Shown here: positions 36,871-48,177 of the stretch, piece after piece
Position numbering within the stretch: the stretch's first letter is position 1
How the letters are laid out: each line of letters begins with the position of its first letter
Source: Brassica napus
Taxonomy: Eukaryota; Streptophyta; Magnoliopsida; Brassicales; Brassicaceae
Assembly (NCBI RefSeq): GCF_020379485.1
Contig: NW_026015142.1
Location: 32,757 to 96,756, forward strand
DNA length: 64,000 nt
Direction: 5' to 3'
Position numbers and translations under genes: made by a program
The notes under the pieces: model-generated
What the model saw: only the letters and a program-made list of their open reading frames with translations
The model's database searches: none
What the model was told of the DNA's origin: nothing

Positions 36871-36935
36871 ATTGGAACTGATTTTACTCTATTATATCAT
36901 TTAGAGGCAAATATAGGGATGGGTTGGAGATGCTC

Positions 36936-37315
36936 TTACTTCCTCTTCGATAGTAGATTAGGCGAGGATTTAGTTCTTCTAAATCTTATTCTCTAGTTTC
37001 TTTATCAGATTTGTGTTGAAATCGTTTAGAGTGTTGGGTCTTTTGATTTGCCTAGTTTAGAAAAGATCTGCTCTTTGTTTCTTGTTTCTTTGTATTTGAG
37101 TTTTGGCTTTCCCGTACTTGGGGTTTGTGTTTTTGGAAATTTAGGACATGCCAGCTTATTTATCTTATCCCTGTAACCCATTTTGTATGCTTTCATGAAA
37201 GAAATCGTTAGTTGAAAAAAGTCTACTACATTTACAACTGTTTAGAAAAAAGTATAATTATTTACCAAATTATTTATGCATTTAAACGTCCCACCTTACA
37301 TCTTTTTCATATGGA
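36936..37315. other. intergenic DNA, no gene
   Basis: Sequence of mixed composition rich in TTGTTTCTTTGTATTTGAG-like words, resembling the 3' UTR of a retroelement. No coding frame. Confidence 0.3.
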
Positions 37316-38426
37316 TCTATATTATTAAAACAGAAATATTATGTTGGACCTAACATTTATTTTATAAGTTTTTAAATTAAATACATCTTCCTATTTTATA
37401 GTTAAACCTATACATTAAATCACTAATAATCTTTTCTTTATACTACTATCAATATTTCCAAACAATATAGTCATTTTTATACTACTATCCATTTTCCAAA
37501 CAACACTATAATTAATCTTATGTCCAAACAATATAAAATATTAGAACTTATCTTTTTAATAACAAATATTTAAATAAATTAAATAATTAAAAAATATTCA
37601 AAAACTTTATAAAAAAGAAAATAAATAAAACTTACTTTTACAGGTTTAAATACTACAAAAACATTTCAATCGATGATAAATCAATTAAATTAACATATTA
37701 TTTTATTTATATTTACTACATAATGGTTCTATCATTTATTTAAGTAAGATAACAATTCAATAATAGCCATTACATAAAAAAATAAATATATAAACATTAT
37801 ACAGTGTACAATAACTATAATAACAAAAATAATTATGAAAAAATGTTCAAAATATATGTTATCTAAAGAAAAATGCTTAATACTAATTGTTAACAAAAAA
37901 TTTAAAGCGATTATAATATAAATGATTAACAAGAAAAATTACACAAAATAATTATAATAAAATTAATTAAGTTATATAAAATGGAGTAATATGATCAAGA
38001 CATTTATAGTTGTTAATTATATCTATTATTTTCTCTATCAAAATTTTGTAGAAATGTCATAATTTAATAAAATTGTAAAACAATAAACTTTAAAATTTGG
38101 ATTAAAAGTTGACAAATTATGAAACTATAGCAATTTAAATCAAATTGGATATGTTAACATATCGGACATCCATCGGTTCAATTGGTTAGTCTCGGATATA
38201 GTGATTTTTATAAATACAAATATTTTTAAAACCTAAATTAAATTATCGAATCACCGGATTAACCGATTTGACCGCGGATTCGGGTCAAATTTAAAAGCAT
38301 TGATTTAAATGCAAAGAAAATTCAAATAAACAAAATTCTTACAAATTAACAAAATATTTATTAGTTATTAGTGAAAATTTCCATCATAAAATAATCCGCG
38401 CTTGCAAAGCGGAGGTCATGATCTAG
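37316..38426 (+). mobile_element. Helitron, non-autonomous, 1.1 kb
   Basis: It starts TCTATATTATTAAAACAGAA after an A (37315) and ends CCGCGCTTGCAAAGCGG, AGGTCATGAT, CTAG (to 38426) before a T. The terminal hairpin stem is CCGC/GCGG. There is no gene. A hAT-like fragment with ACCGGATTAACCG words lies inside near its 3' end. Confidence 0.85.
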
Positions 38427-38709
38427 TTACATTTAAAAAGAAAGAAAAGTAAGACATCCTCCTCCACTGCTTGACCAAGCAATGTTAGGATAATTAAATG
38501 GGTAATACGTCCGAAAAGTAATCATCTCCACAAAATTTAGCCGTATCAATCGTCAAATTCTTTCTACGTGTCAGGGGAATGCTTAGATCCAGGATTTTAC
38601 TAAAAAAGGCTTTTGAATTGTATAAATACCATTATGATGCATATCAATCTGTTCACGTATTATACAATTTACAATTTTAACTAAAGACGTTAACAGATCC
38701 ACAAAGAAG

Positions 38710-41056
38710 ATGTCGTCAAGCCAAGAGTTAAGCCACAATGCCGGAGAAGCCACCGGTCAAGTTCAGGTACATACAAAAACACAAAAGGACAATGTCGAAG
38801 AATATTGTATCAACATTACTTTTCTCTCTTCTTGGTTTGTGTTGTTAGGAGATGTGTATTTTTTGGTCCTGCCGTTTGTTTTTTTGGTCTGGCAGTTTCC
38901 TAACTTAGGTGGTTAGGTTTGGAGCTTGTGTAAACTTTCCCCGCTGGGGTCTTTTGGCTTCGCTTGGTTTGGCGTGGCTTGTTTCACAAGTTAAGATAAA
39001 TAATGGAAGTTTTATTTTTTATTTTTAAATGAAGAATAATTAAAAAAATATCACGATACAGTGGCGTTTTGATATCGTATTATGCATATATAATAAACTT
39101 TCGAAATTTTCTTCTAAAAGTTGACCAAATCTATATTATTAAAACTGAAGTACATTTGAGAGTTGTTTGGAAACTTGGATAGTAGTATAAATGAGAATTG
39201 TTTGGAAACATGGATAGTAGTATAAATGAGAATTGTTTGGAAGCATGGATAACAGTAGAAAATAATACTTGCTTATCTTAATTGATTTTTTAAAAGATTT
39301 TTATTATATTGTTAATCAATTCTAACCCTTCATCTATTATATTTACTAAATAAGTTAATCTCATTTATTACAGAAGTACAAAACAAAATTTATTTGTTTT
39401 CAATTTTTATTTTATCTTTTGCATTCATTTTTCTCAATTTTAATTATTTCTATACAAAATTCAAATCAAAATAATAATTTAAAATTAATTTATATAAATA
39501 ATTGATTCAAATATATATATATATATATATTTTAAAAAAATTTACTAAAATATTTTCCAATAACCATTTAAAAAATATTTTCACTATATATAAGAAAAAT
39601 ACAATACATAACTTAATTAAAAACACCAACTTAAATTATGGTTTTTATATTTCATATTAAGTTTATAAATATAATATATGTGATTATTTATATGATGGTA
39701 TGTATAAAATAATATTAATTATATGATTACTTATATTATGGTACATATAAAATATGATTAATTATATGATGACATATATATGATATATAATAGTGACATG
39801 AAAAACAAAACTTATTTGTTTTCAATTTTTTTATTTTATCTTTTACATTCATTTTCTCACTTTTTAACTATCTCATTAATTATATTTACTATAATATTTT
39901 GCCAGGATTATTTACATATTAACTATAATAATTCGACATATTTGAATGAAACCACTCTATTTGTGATAAGAATTCAAAATGGTTAACAATTTTTTTTATT
40001 TACTTATGTATCGGTTAGACATGGACATTCGGATAACTATTCAGCTACGAGTTATTTCTGTGGGTTATCATGCTTTTTGAGTTTTGAAACTAGACTTCAT
40101 TTCGGTATTATAAATTTTCATGTGTGTTTCGAATCGGGTCCAGATGAATTCAGTCTTGATATATACAAACCTACAAATATCCAAAAACTAATGTATTTGA
40201 CGCCGGTACGGATATTTGTATGAAAAGTAAGAATATTAACCGATTCAATTCAGGTATGTTGAATTCAAATTAAACTAAAAATAACCAAATAACCAAAAGT
40301 AATCATATTACTCTATTTGATTCAGGTTCGATTATGATGTATAGAAATCTAAAAGTACTTATGCAATTAATTATATTATGACACATATAAAATATATAAT
40401 ACTAATCATAAAAATAAAATATCGATTTATAAGAAAGTAAAAATTTAACACTCGCACGGGCGTGCGGGTCAATCTCTAGTATATTTGAAACCCGAAGACT
40501 ATGGTTTCATTTGCATATGTATTGTACCGGAACTTAAGTACACCTTATTTATTTATGTATTTTAGTTTTTTGAATTTTGACCATCAATCAATTTTCTACA
40601 TCGGACTTTTTGAGGAATAATACATTTTTAATTACAGCTGAAGAAGGAAGAGTACTTGAACAAAGTATCACACGCAATGGATCAGAATGTTGATCATCAC
40701 ACTCACCCACAGTCACACGCAGAACATGATCAGAACAATCCTTCCCTAATCTCACAGGCCTCTACTGTCATTCAACAGGTTTATTCTTCTTCTTTTTTCA
40801 TTATGATTAATGAATGATATTGACATAGTTTATTGGTTTATACCCCATTGACATATTTATTGTTACTTTTGGAGTGTAGACAGGTGGCCAAGTGAAGAAT
40901 ATGGCACAAGGAGCAGCCGACGCTGTGAAAAACACTCTTGGGATGAGTCCGGCCACCAACAACCCTAGCAGCCCGGCCGGCAGGACCCACCCGAGCAATC
41001 CTAGCAGTCCAGCCGGAACGACCCGCCCGAGCAACCCTAGCTCAAGGAATATATAA
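38710..41056 (+). CDS. small LEA-related protein (LEA_4/group 3-like C-terminus)
   Basis: Three exons give a 124-aa protein: 38710-38766, 40638-40778 and 40880-41056. The last acceptor is TGTAG at 40875-40879; the alternative AG at 40883 would give an immediate stop. The N-terminus MSSSQELSHNAGEATGQVQ and the segment TGGQVKNMAQGAADAVKNT resemble late embryogenesis abundant proteins of the LEA7 family, which are hydrophilic, disordered when hydrated and protect cells in drying seeds or stress. The middle is His/Gln-rich (DHHTHPQSHAEHD), and the C-terminus has two copies of an NPSSPAG module (NPSSPAGRTHPS, NPSSPAGTTRPS). No signal peptide or membrane segment. Position fits Arabidopsis At1g52680/At1g52690. 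Intron 1 is 1871 bp and contains a complete Helitron. Exon structure is confident, function by similarity only. Confidence 0.8.
39130..40479 (+). mobile_element. Helitron inside LEA gene intron 1, 1350 bp
   Basis: It starts TCTATATTATTAAAACTGAA after A (39129) and ends CGCACGGGCGTGCG, GGTCAATCT, CTAG (to 40479) before T. The 3' hairpin is GCACG/CGTGC. It lies wholly in intron 1 of the LEA-type gene, same orientation, and accounts for most of the intron. Near the 5' end GAGAATTGTTTGGAARCATGGATA is repeated. No coding capacity. Confidence 0.9.
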
Positions 41057-41754
41057 ACGGAATAATTCAAGGAACGTTGGCCTGACTTCTCAATATAAAC
41101 ATAAATTAATGTTGTGTTTTAACTTTTTTTTTATTGCATTGTTTGTTCAACTTTCTGATTTTGTGGTATTTTTGTTATGAATTAATTGTATAATAATATC
41201 ATCCATTTCTTTTTAATTTATATAAATAAAATCAAAAGCCTATATGCTAAATTGCCTCAACAGTGAACCACGGTGCTCCTAGTTTACTTGGTAATCTGCA
41301 TACTATTGGACCATGCTCCAGTTATTATTTCCAGTGACATAATATACACAAGTACTTAATTAGCCATTTTTTTAAAAAAATGGGTTGTATTCTTACTTAA
41401 GAAAGCTGTTGTGGTAATAATGAAATATTAACAATTGTTCCTGTGTTTGGATTCACATTCGAGCTACAATTTTCGTTCCTGTATTTGGTTTCACATTTAA
41501 GTTTGTTCCTATATAATGGAATTGAAATTGTAAAGATAAACAATACATTGTGTATTATATTTTCAATTTGGGAGTTGCTCTCTTTTTTTTCTGGTGACTT
41601 TTATGTTTACGAAACATGTCGCTTCAGGTCAACCTTCTAATAGAAAAAGCATTGTGTTTCACTGAGGTTTCGTAGGCTCCTGATATCGAAATACATGGAA
41701 CGTCGGACAAAAATAAAAAAAAATACTATGTATTGAGAATAAAGAAACGAGCAT
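41057..41754. other. 3' flank of the LEA gene, no further gene
   Basis: AT-rich sequence that should include the LEA 3' UTR (AATTAATTGTATAATAATATC near 41180). No gene seen. Confidence 0.4.
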
Positions 41755-42205
41755 TACCAGAGAAACATTTGATATTAATATTATTCACACTGTGTTTGTG
41801 ACACGTGACAGCTTCACAGCAATTTAAGAATGACTATGATGACGTGTACGTATAGAAAGCTTCTCAGTCAAACTCTATATAAATGTGTTTACATTATGTA
41901 TTATTTTACGTTTTTTTCATTATAAAACTCAGATGCGTGATTCTACGGATTATACAAAAGTTTCACATCTCCTATATATTAAAAGAAAAACATTTGACAC
42001 TAATGTGTTTACACTGAGTTTGCCGCATGACAACCTCACAACAATTTAAGAATGGATACACTGACGTGTCACGTGTAGAGAAATTCTCAGACAAACTCTA
42101 TATAAATATGTGTTCACACTATGAACTAATTTACGTTTTTTTTTCATTATAAAATTCAGATGCAGAGTTTCACGGGTTATACAAAGGTTCCACATAGAAA
42201 TATAA
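41755..42205. repeat. 225-bp direct tandem duplication with Helitron-like 5' end
   Basis: The block starting ATTTGATATTAATATTATTC near 41767 is repeated as ATTTGACACTAATGTGTTTA near 41992, about 225 bp on, and both copies share AACTCTATATAAATRTGTGTT and TTATACAAARGTTYCACAT. The second copy is preceded by TCTCCTATATATTAAAAG at 41968, which looks like a Helitron 5' end, but no 3' hairpin or CTAG end was found downstream. Confidence 0.65.
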
Positions 42206-43260
42206 TTTTCAAACAAAAAATCACTAATATCTAGGCCTATTTTATTTTTACTTAATTTTATTTTAAGAATTTTATATTTCATATGTTATTTTGAACAAAA
42301 ATGTCTTTTAATGTTAATTAACAGTATATTTATATATTTATCAATCACCTTTATATACTTTTACATACACATATATGTACACATTGACGTGAACACCTAT
42401 ATAACTAAATATTCACCACAAGTGATGATTCTAATTCTCTTAGAAGTTGGAATATTTTATTTTTAATGCTTTCTTTCACCATCGACCAAATTGAAATGAA
42501 ATAATTTGTCTTATTTTTTTTAATTCTTCTTCAACTATTATTTATATTTAATTTGACTTTTCATGCATTTAAAATTTATAATATGAAACCACTGGTTCGA
42601 CACCATGAATGTCTAAAATTCATATAACATGAAATCACACAAATAATAATAGTTTTTGGTTATCACTAGAAAGACCAAAAACGTCAAGCATTTTAACCGA
42701 ACAAACCAAAATAAATATGGATTTAGAATGACAATTATATTTTAATTGGATAAAAACCGAAAACAACTTAAAACCGAACCGATATCAAAATTAAATAGAC
42801 CTAATGTAATAAATGAGAATTGACTTATCATTATAATTTTATTTTGACGTTACTCGTTACCAACTTTTGATTTTGCAATATAAACCCATCAAACGATTGC
42901 ATCTCCAACTACGTTGCATGGAAGCGTGTCTCACGCAATGCCGTGCGAAGAGTTTTAGGGGTATGAGGCAAGTTTTAAAAATAAAATTATTTACAACTGT
43001 AATAAAAACAACTTTCTAATATGATGTATCTTTTTCACCAAATACACAAAATCTAACACTGAAAAAAAATAAGTTTATTACGTCAATATCCTATATTATG
43101 TCATATAGAAAAATACATGAATTCAGAAAGTGGATTAGTCAATTTTCGTAGAAATGTTTTTTATTTAAATAAATGTAAATCAATAGACTATAAATTATTT
43201 TAAATTTTGGGACCCTGAAGAAGTCATATTAATCGGAGGCCTGAGACGAGTATCTTTTTC
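42206..43260. other. AT-rich intergenic DNA, no gene
   Basis: No coding gene. ACCGAA/AACCGAACC words at 42700-42785 mark another decayed repeat, and GTATGAGGCAAGTTTTAAAA at about 42962 is a common Brassicaceae repeat phrase. Confidence 0.4.
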
Positions 43261-43268
43261 AATACACC

Positions 43269-43476
43269 CAGAGCCGGCCCTGGCCCGAAGCCAATGAAGC
43301 ATGGGCTTCCAGCCTTTAATTTTATAAGTATATTATCAGCCACAAAAATCATCAAAGGTTGCTTTAGTCCAGCGGTCTGGTGTCTCTGACTATTAGAAGA
43401 GGTGCAGGGTTCTAGGCAACCCAGCCACATAATTGTTTTTGCTTGTGTAACCTCATTAATTCAAGGACCGGCTCTG
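43269..43476. mobile_element. hAT-type MITE, 208 bp, with tRNA-like interior
   Basis: The ends CAGAGCCGGCCCTG (43269) and AAGGACCGGCTCTG (to 43476) are inverted repeats. The identical 8-mer AATACACC flanks both sides (43261-43268 and 43477-43484). Inside, 43357-43421 begins GGTTGCTTTAGTCC, passes CTCTGACTATTAGAAGAGG and ends GGGTTCTAGGCAACC; the first and last seven bases can pair and the arrangement resembles a degenerate tRNA or its A and B boxes. Otherwise non-coding. Confidence 0.88.
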
Positions 43477-43783
43477 AATACACCGTAGGCACGTCTCACG
43501 TACTGATTCCTGGTTCCGAAACGGAAACGGAAACGGAGTCGGAAGCATGCGGAATCGCCGCTGACTTTCTCTCTTCTCCTCGCCGTTGCTCGTTATTCTT
43601 CTATCTCCCTCGTGTGCATTCTCCTTTTTACCATTTTCCTAGCAGTTTGAGTTGAAACAGTTTCACTCTTGTTTTGTTCAGTTGCTATACTCTGGTCTCA
43701 TGTGTAGTTACAGTAGTGAATTTACTCGTCTGAACTTTGTGATCGATCTTCATTGCAGACAACTGCTTTGTTTTACAATTGAA

Positions 43784-44066
43784 GTTCATAAAAACCATTT
43801 TACAATTGGTAGAGGTTTTGCTATGCTTGACTGCTTCTGGAATTTGAGCTGTAATGCTTATTCTTTTCTTACTTTATTATTGAGTTGACACTAACATTTG
43901 TAACATTAACACACACTATTCATGCACTATGCAATTTTGAGGTGATCAATAACAATAAAAAAAAAAAAAGCTTCGGATTCTACTGTTTAAAGTGGTCTAA
44001 ACCACAAAATGATCTGTCTTTTAAATTGTATTTTCCATTGAAACAACAAGACCAGAAGGATGATAG
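43784..44066. repeat. direct repeat copy A flanking the F-box pseudogene
   Basis: About 283 bp, alignable with copy B at 45206-45487 at roughly 80-85 percent. Shared anchors are TTACAATTGGTAKAGGTTTTG, AAAGTGGTCTAAACCACAAA and AACAACAAGACCAGAAGG. Copy B lies next to the 3' end of the signal peptidase gene, so this is probably a segmental duplication that also took the F-box remnant between them. DNA at 43485-43783 has no clear gene. Confidence 0.8.
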
Positions 44067-44253
44067 CATTATGCTTGCGTGGTGATATTTTCTCCAAGAT
44101 CAAACATTTGAAAGTGCGTGCAAGGAGAGAACAACGTATAGGAAGAGGCATGAGAAAATCATAATCAAGTATCACCTAAACCGAAACAAACCAGAAGAAC
44201 ATCACCAAGAAAGAGTAATTCATTTGAGGGCTAACCGCGGTTTCTTTCGCTTC

Positions 44254-45210
44254 TTAGTGAAGGCAAACCAAGCTTGGAACATAAGTAAGGATCACTGGCC
44301 AATTGATAGGAGATGCGTCCCTAGTATCTTCATAAACTTTCTTATACATATCCTCTCCAACAATGTAAACCATGGTCCTATCACTTGTGAACTTGGTACA
44401 ACACACTGCCACTTTATTCTCCTCATCCAACAAGAAGTTTTCAACACTCAAGTTAAATTTAGCAGAATCCATTTCCAAGACCAAGTCACTCCTCCACGAC
44501 AAGTCTTTGGCATCCTCCTCATCAATCTTATTGGTCACCCATAACCTCATCACACGTGACCTATCATTAATGTGTAACACCGAGAGATTTTCATCTTTAA
44601 CGACTGAAAGAAGGGCTGTATCTACAATATAAAAACTCTACAAGGGAAGAGGGAGACGCACAAATCTCTCTGCCGTGAATCGAACTTGATCAAGAACAAC
44701 TCGGTTACTTTATCTTCAGCAATCCAATAAGTATCTCCTTTCAAAGACATGCCCTCGAAATATAGGGAGTAGTCAAGAGGAAAGGAATCAAGAACCCTCC
44801 AAGAATCAGAGCTAAGATCATAAATCTCACACTCAACAACCCTCACTTTCTGCTTGTTTCGATTATACCCGATACTTCAAGATTTTGTAGCAGATGTGGT
44901 GTATCCTAGAGCATATTTATCTTCATAGCAGTAACTAGTTCTAGGTTTAATCTTACTGCTATGACCGGTACATGGATTCCAAACAACAAGTCTAGTGTGC
45001 AGCTCCGTTAAGCATAAGATTAAACCGTCGCAGTGAAATATATGAGCGAAGTCCAAATCTTTTGAACTTTGTTTTTCCCTTCTCAATGAATTTGAAAAAC
45101 CATTCAAACAAAAGACTTTTTTTTTATCTTTGATTTTGTCTATAAAAGCCAGTGAGTTTTTATAACTTACTCGACAACAAGTCAACAACGTCTTCTTTTT
45201 GTGGGTTCAT
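44254..45210 (-). pseudogene. F-box protein (FBA-type) remnant lacking the F-box
   Basis: On the minus strand three pieces in different frames form an F-box-associated domain: 45188-44877 (FAHIFHCDGLILCL, RLVVWNPCTGHSSKIKPR, ending YALGYTTS), about 44870-44622 (RVVECEIYDLSSDSWRVLD, then YFEGMSLKGDTYWIA) and 44580-44254 (RVMRLWVTNKIDEEDAK, DRTMVYIVGEDMYKKVYED). Order and motifs match the large Brassicaceae family whose members recruit substrates to SCF ubiquitin ligases. The N-terminal F-box itself is absent: upstream sequence runs straight into repeat copy B. Two frameshifts plus this truncation make it non-functional. Confidence 0.8.
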
Positions 45211-45487
45211 AAAACCGATTTTTACAATTGGTATAGGTTTTGTTGCCGGACTGCTTTTGTGAATTCTGAAATGCTTATTCTTTCCTTACTTCATTCATTC
45301 TTGAGTTGAGACACTAACATTTGTAAAGATAACACACTGTTCATGCACGCACTATTGCATTTTGAGTTGGTCAATAACAATAAAAATTAGCTTCTAATTC
45401 TGCTCTTTTAAAGTGGTCTAAACCACAAAATGACCCGTCTTTTAAATTCTACTTTCCCTTAAAACAACAAGACCAGAAGGGTGATAA
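45206..45487. repeat. direct repeat copy B flanking the F-box pseudogene
   Basis: Partner of 43784-44066. It ends 33 bp before the signal peptidase stop codon side (45520) and so lies in that gene's 3' region. The repeat's left edge coincides with the first preserved codons of the F-box remnant. Confidence 0.8.
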
Positions 45488-45519
45488 ACCAGAGTCCATG
45501 CCTTTCCAAACAACTCAAA

Positions 45520-46699
45520 TCAATCTTTGGACGTTATAACGAGTAAACCCAATGCCCCTATGAGAATATACTGCAACAAGAAGAGAACATGCAAAAAATG
45601 TCTTAAGTCACAAAACAAAACAAACTAATTTTTTTTTCATTTTGGGTTTGATCAAAGAGTGACTTTGTACCTTGATGATAGGCTTTTCTGTCATAATGAT
45701 AGTCACCCATCCAACATAAGGCAAGAACCTGAAACAGACAAAACCCATTTCTGAGTTACCAGACAGCTTTCGGTTTAAACACATACGTGCACTAAGAGTT
45801 CTGTGATTGACGTTACCCGACAGCACGACCCATTATATGATGTCGATGAAGCCACTGCTGCCCTTCAGCATACAGAAGTCTATCATCTCCATAGTTATTG
45901 TCACCTAGAAACAGTCAAAACTTAATAAAAATCTGATTGTGTGCTGAAGAATTAACACTATGAAAAAAAAAACAGCTCAAACACTCAAAAAGGTGAAGTT
46001 TTTTTTAAATCAGCAGAAGAAATACCTTTCGTCAAAACATCGACATCTCCTGTATTCTCCCTTTCGTGAACCTATAATGTGAATCAAGCTTACTTCACAA
46101 TATAAGTAACTGAGAGATGATGATAATGAAGACGCCTTACCTTAATGACACGATGTACAATGGGAATATCACGACCCTGAAGAGAGAAGCAAACTGGTTA
46201 AAAACACAACAAGAATCAAAGATAATGAAACAAAACAAGAAGATGGAAGCTTACATCAACATTGAAAACAACAATTTCTCCAGCTCGAATAGGGTCTTTA
46301 CTCATGTGCAAGAACAGTATATCCCCCTACAGGTATGATTCAGAGTTTGAGCATCAAACAGTTTTGTAATGTAATGCATCTAATTAAGTCAACAGTTACC
46401 CTCTTGAAGCCAGGCTCCATACTTCCAGAGAGAACAACAACCACAGGAGATTCGCTGCCAGTGACACACATCAAAGCTTTCCATATGATCAAAGCAGACG
46501 TAACAATCATCCCTAAGCAGACACAGACCAAAATTATAAAGTTGCAAACTTTAGCTATAAGGTTTATCACATTGTGACCTCAAGATCCTAATTAATCAAA
46601 TTACTGGTCGAAGAACTAACCAAGACTGATGGCTTGAGTGAGAAGCTGACGGATCTGAATGGATTTGATTGAATCTATGGTTTCTCCGATCCAACCCAT
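45520..46699 (-). CDS. SEC11: signal peptidase complex catalytic subunit SEC11
   Basis: Eight exons on the minus strand (46621-46699, 46400-46512, 46255-46326, 46141-46176, 46026-46071, 45817-45904, 45671-45728, 45520-45570) join in frame to 180 aa, the normal length for plant SEC11. [20 protein letters not shown] is followed by a transmembrane segment (about residues 24-43, [14 protein letters not shown]). The catalytic Ser57 lies in [11 protein letters not shown], His96 in [12 protein letters not shown], and the acidic residues lie in KGDNNYGDD (about 117-123), so the Ser/His/Asp arrangement of ER-type S26 peptidases is complete. The protein cleaves signal peptides in the ER lumen as part of the signal peptidase complex and ends in a hydrophobic [16 protein letters not shown]. 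All introns are GT-AG. The position fits Arabidopsis At1g52600. Confidence 0.95.
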
Positions 46700-48061
46700 C
46701 TTTTTGATTTTCGGTTTTCTTCTGATTCTCGACGAGATAAGGGTTCAGATCGCAGAGACGAACGTTATTTCAAGCGAAGCAGAGGAGAAGAAGAGTCCTT
46801 CGGGGTCAAGCTCTTTAAAAGGCACGATTTCTCCAAGAGCGTTTTTGCCTGAATCGGAGAACCGGTTTACAAATGAGATCCGGTTCAGTGACGTGGTTTA
46901 AATCTTTGGTTGGCTACATTTTCATGACATGGTAGACTGCATTATTATGACGTGGCATATACTTTGATGACATGGTTGACTCTATGCTTATTCACTATTT
47001 TCAAGATCTTCTTGATTAAAGAATCAACTCGATTAATGTTATGCTAGATGATAATGGGCGCGCATACTCGTAAAAAATCTTTTGTATTACTATTTTTTCA
47101 TTAAATAGTTTAAATATTTTGTAATAATACAATTTTTATCGATTGTAAAATGACGAATACAAATGTTAGTATCTTAAATGTATCATTATTGTTGAAGATT
47201 TAACGTATTACAACTCATTTTAATTATTTTTAAAATTTCGTATGCACAAAAAAAAATTAAATTTTGCGTCTGACACAAATCATCAAAACCATATAACCAA
47301 CATTGATCGTAAAATGATGAAAGAGGATTAGGTTTTCTGCTCTCGATTTATTTAGTATTAACTCTCTATAAGTGATTTTATTTTCTATCTCTATAAAATT
47401 GTGCTTTCATTCTCGTTTTTGTTTCACTGATATGAGTTTTGTTTTTTTTCTTAACTTCTTCTGTGAATTCGGTAAATTACATAAGTGTCAATTTAAAAAG
47501 ATGGACATCTGTAAAAATTAGCTCCACTCCAGATACATATCTAAGAATCAATATTTTGAAGAAAATCATCAAGAAACTCTATTTACAGGTTAGTGTTCAA
47601 ATCTAATATATCAAGTTGTTATATAATATAAGTGCGGATTCGAAATATAAATATCTATGTATTCACCAGTTCGGTCTAAAATCATATAATTCTATAACAA
47701 TAAAACAAAATACTTATTTTACTAACCTACGATTTTGAGGTTTAATTACTTAAGAGTATACCGATAAAAATATATATAATACTTTACCGTTATAGTATAT
47801 ATAAACTATGTATAAACTAAGAACTGTTTGATTTATTAAATGATAAATAAAAAACTTATAATAAATAATTCAAATCTCTCATTCTTACAATTATACTAGC
47901 TAGATAGGATATTAGAGAGAAACAAATATTAGACGAATGATCAAATCTCATATTCTTCAAACAAACTCAAAATAAAGTGATTGGAATCTTGTCATGATAT
48001 TTCATTAAAATCTTTTTAGGAATAAAAATCAAAACTAAATTATTTAATCTGAATGAAATGA

Positions 48062-48099
<38 letters not shown>

Positions 48100-48177
48100 G
48101 TACTTCCAATATTAAAAAATTACTTCGATTTGAAGAAGTATATTTCTGAGATTGTCAAGATCAAATAACAGAAAGAG
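46700..48177. other. SEC11 upstream region and AT-rich intergenic DNA
   Basis: The first 200 bp are less AT-rich (5' UTR and promoter of SEC11). From 47000 on the sequence is AT-rich with a (TA)n run at 48060-48086. No gene. Repeated TGACRTGG words at 46910-46975 (GACATGG, GACGTGG) resemble the G-box/ACGT type of promoter element but may belong to a MITE end. Confidence 0.4.

Larger units (their letters stand above)
35031..36935 (-). mobile_element. PIF/Harbinger element remnant with TTA target duplication
   Basis: The left end reads GACCATCTCCAATG (from 35031) after TTA, and the right end reads GGTTGGAGATGCTC (to 36935) before TTA, i.e. a GASCATCTCCAA inverted repeat with the 3-bp TTA duplication of Harbinger elements. 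It holds the last part of a transposase gene on the minus strand (35345-35695), and a hAT-like element has inserted at 36038-36870. The direct copy of the terminal sequence TCTCCAATGTATTTCTCTA at 35100-35118 shows local duplication at the left end. Confidence 0.75.

Noticed and set aside
43357..43421. A functional tRNA gene
   Set aside because: The D and T arms are imperfect, there is no clear anticodon stem, and it sits inside a hAT MITE; reported as tRNA-like only.
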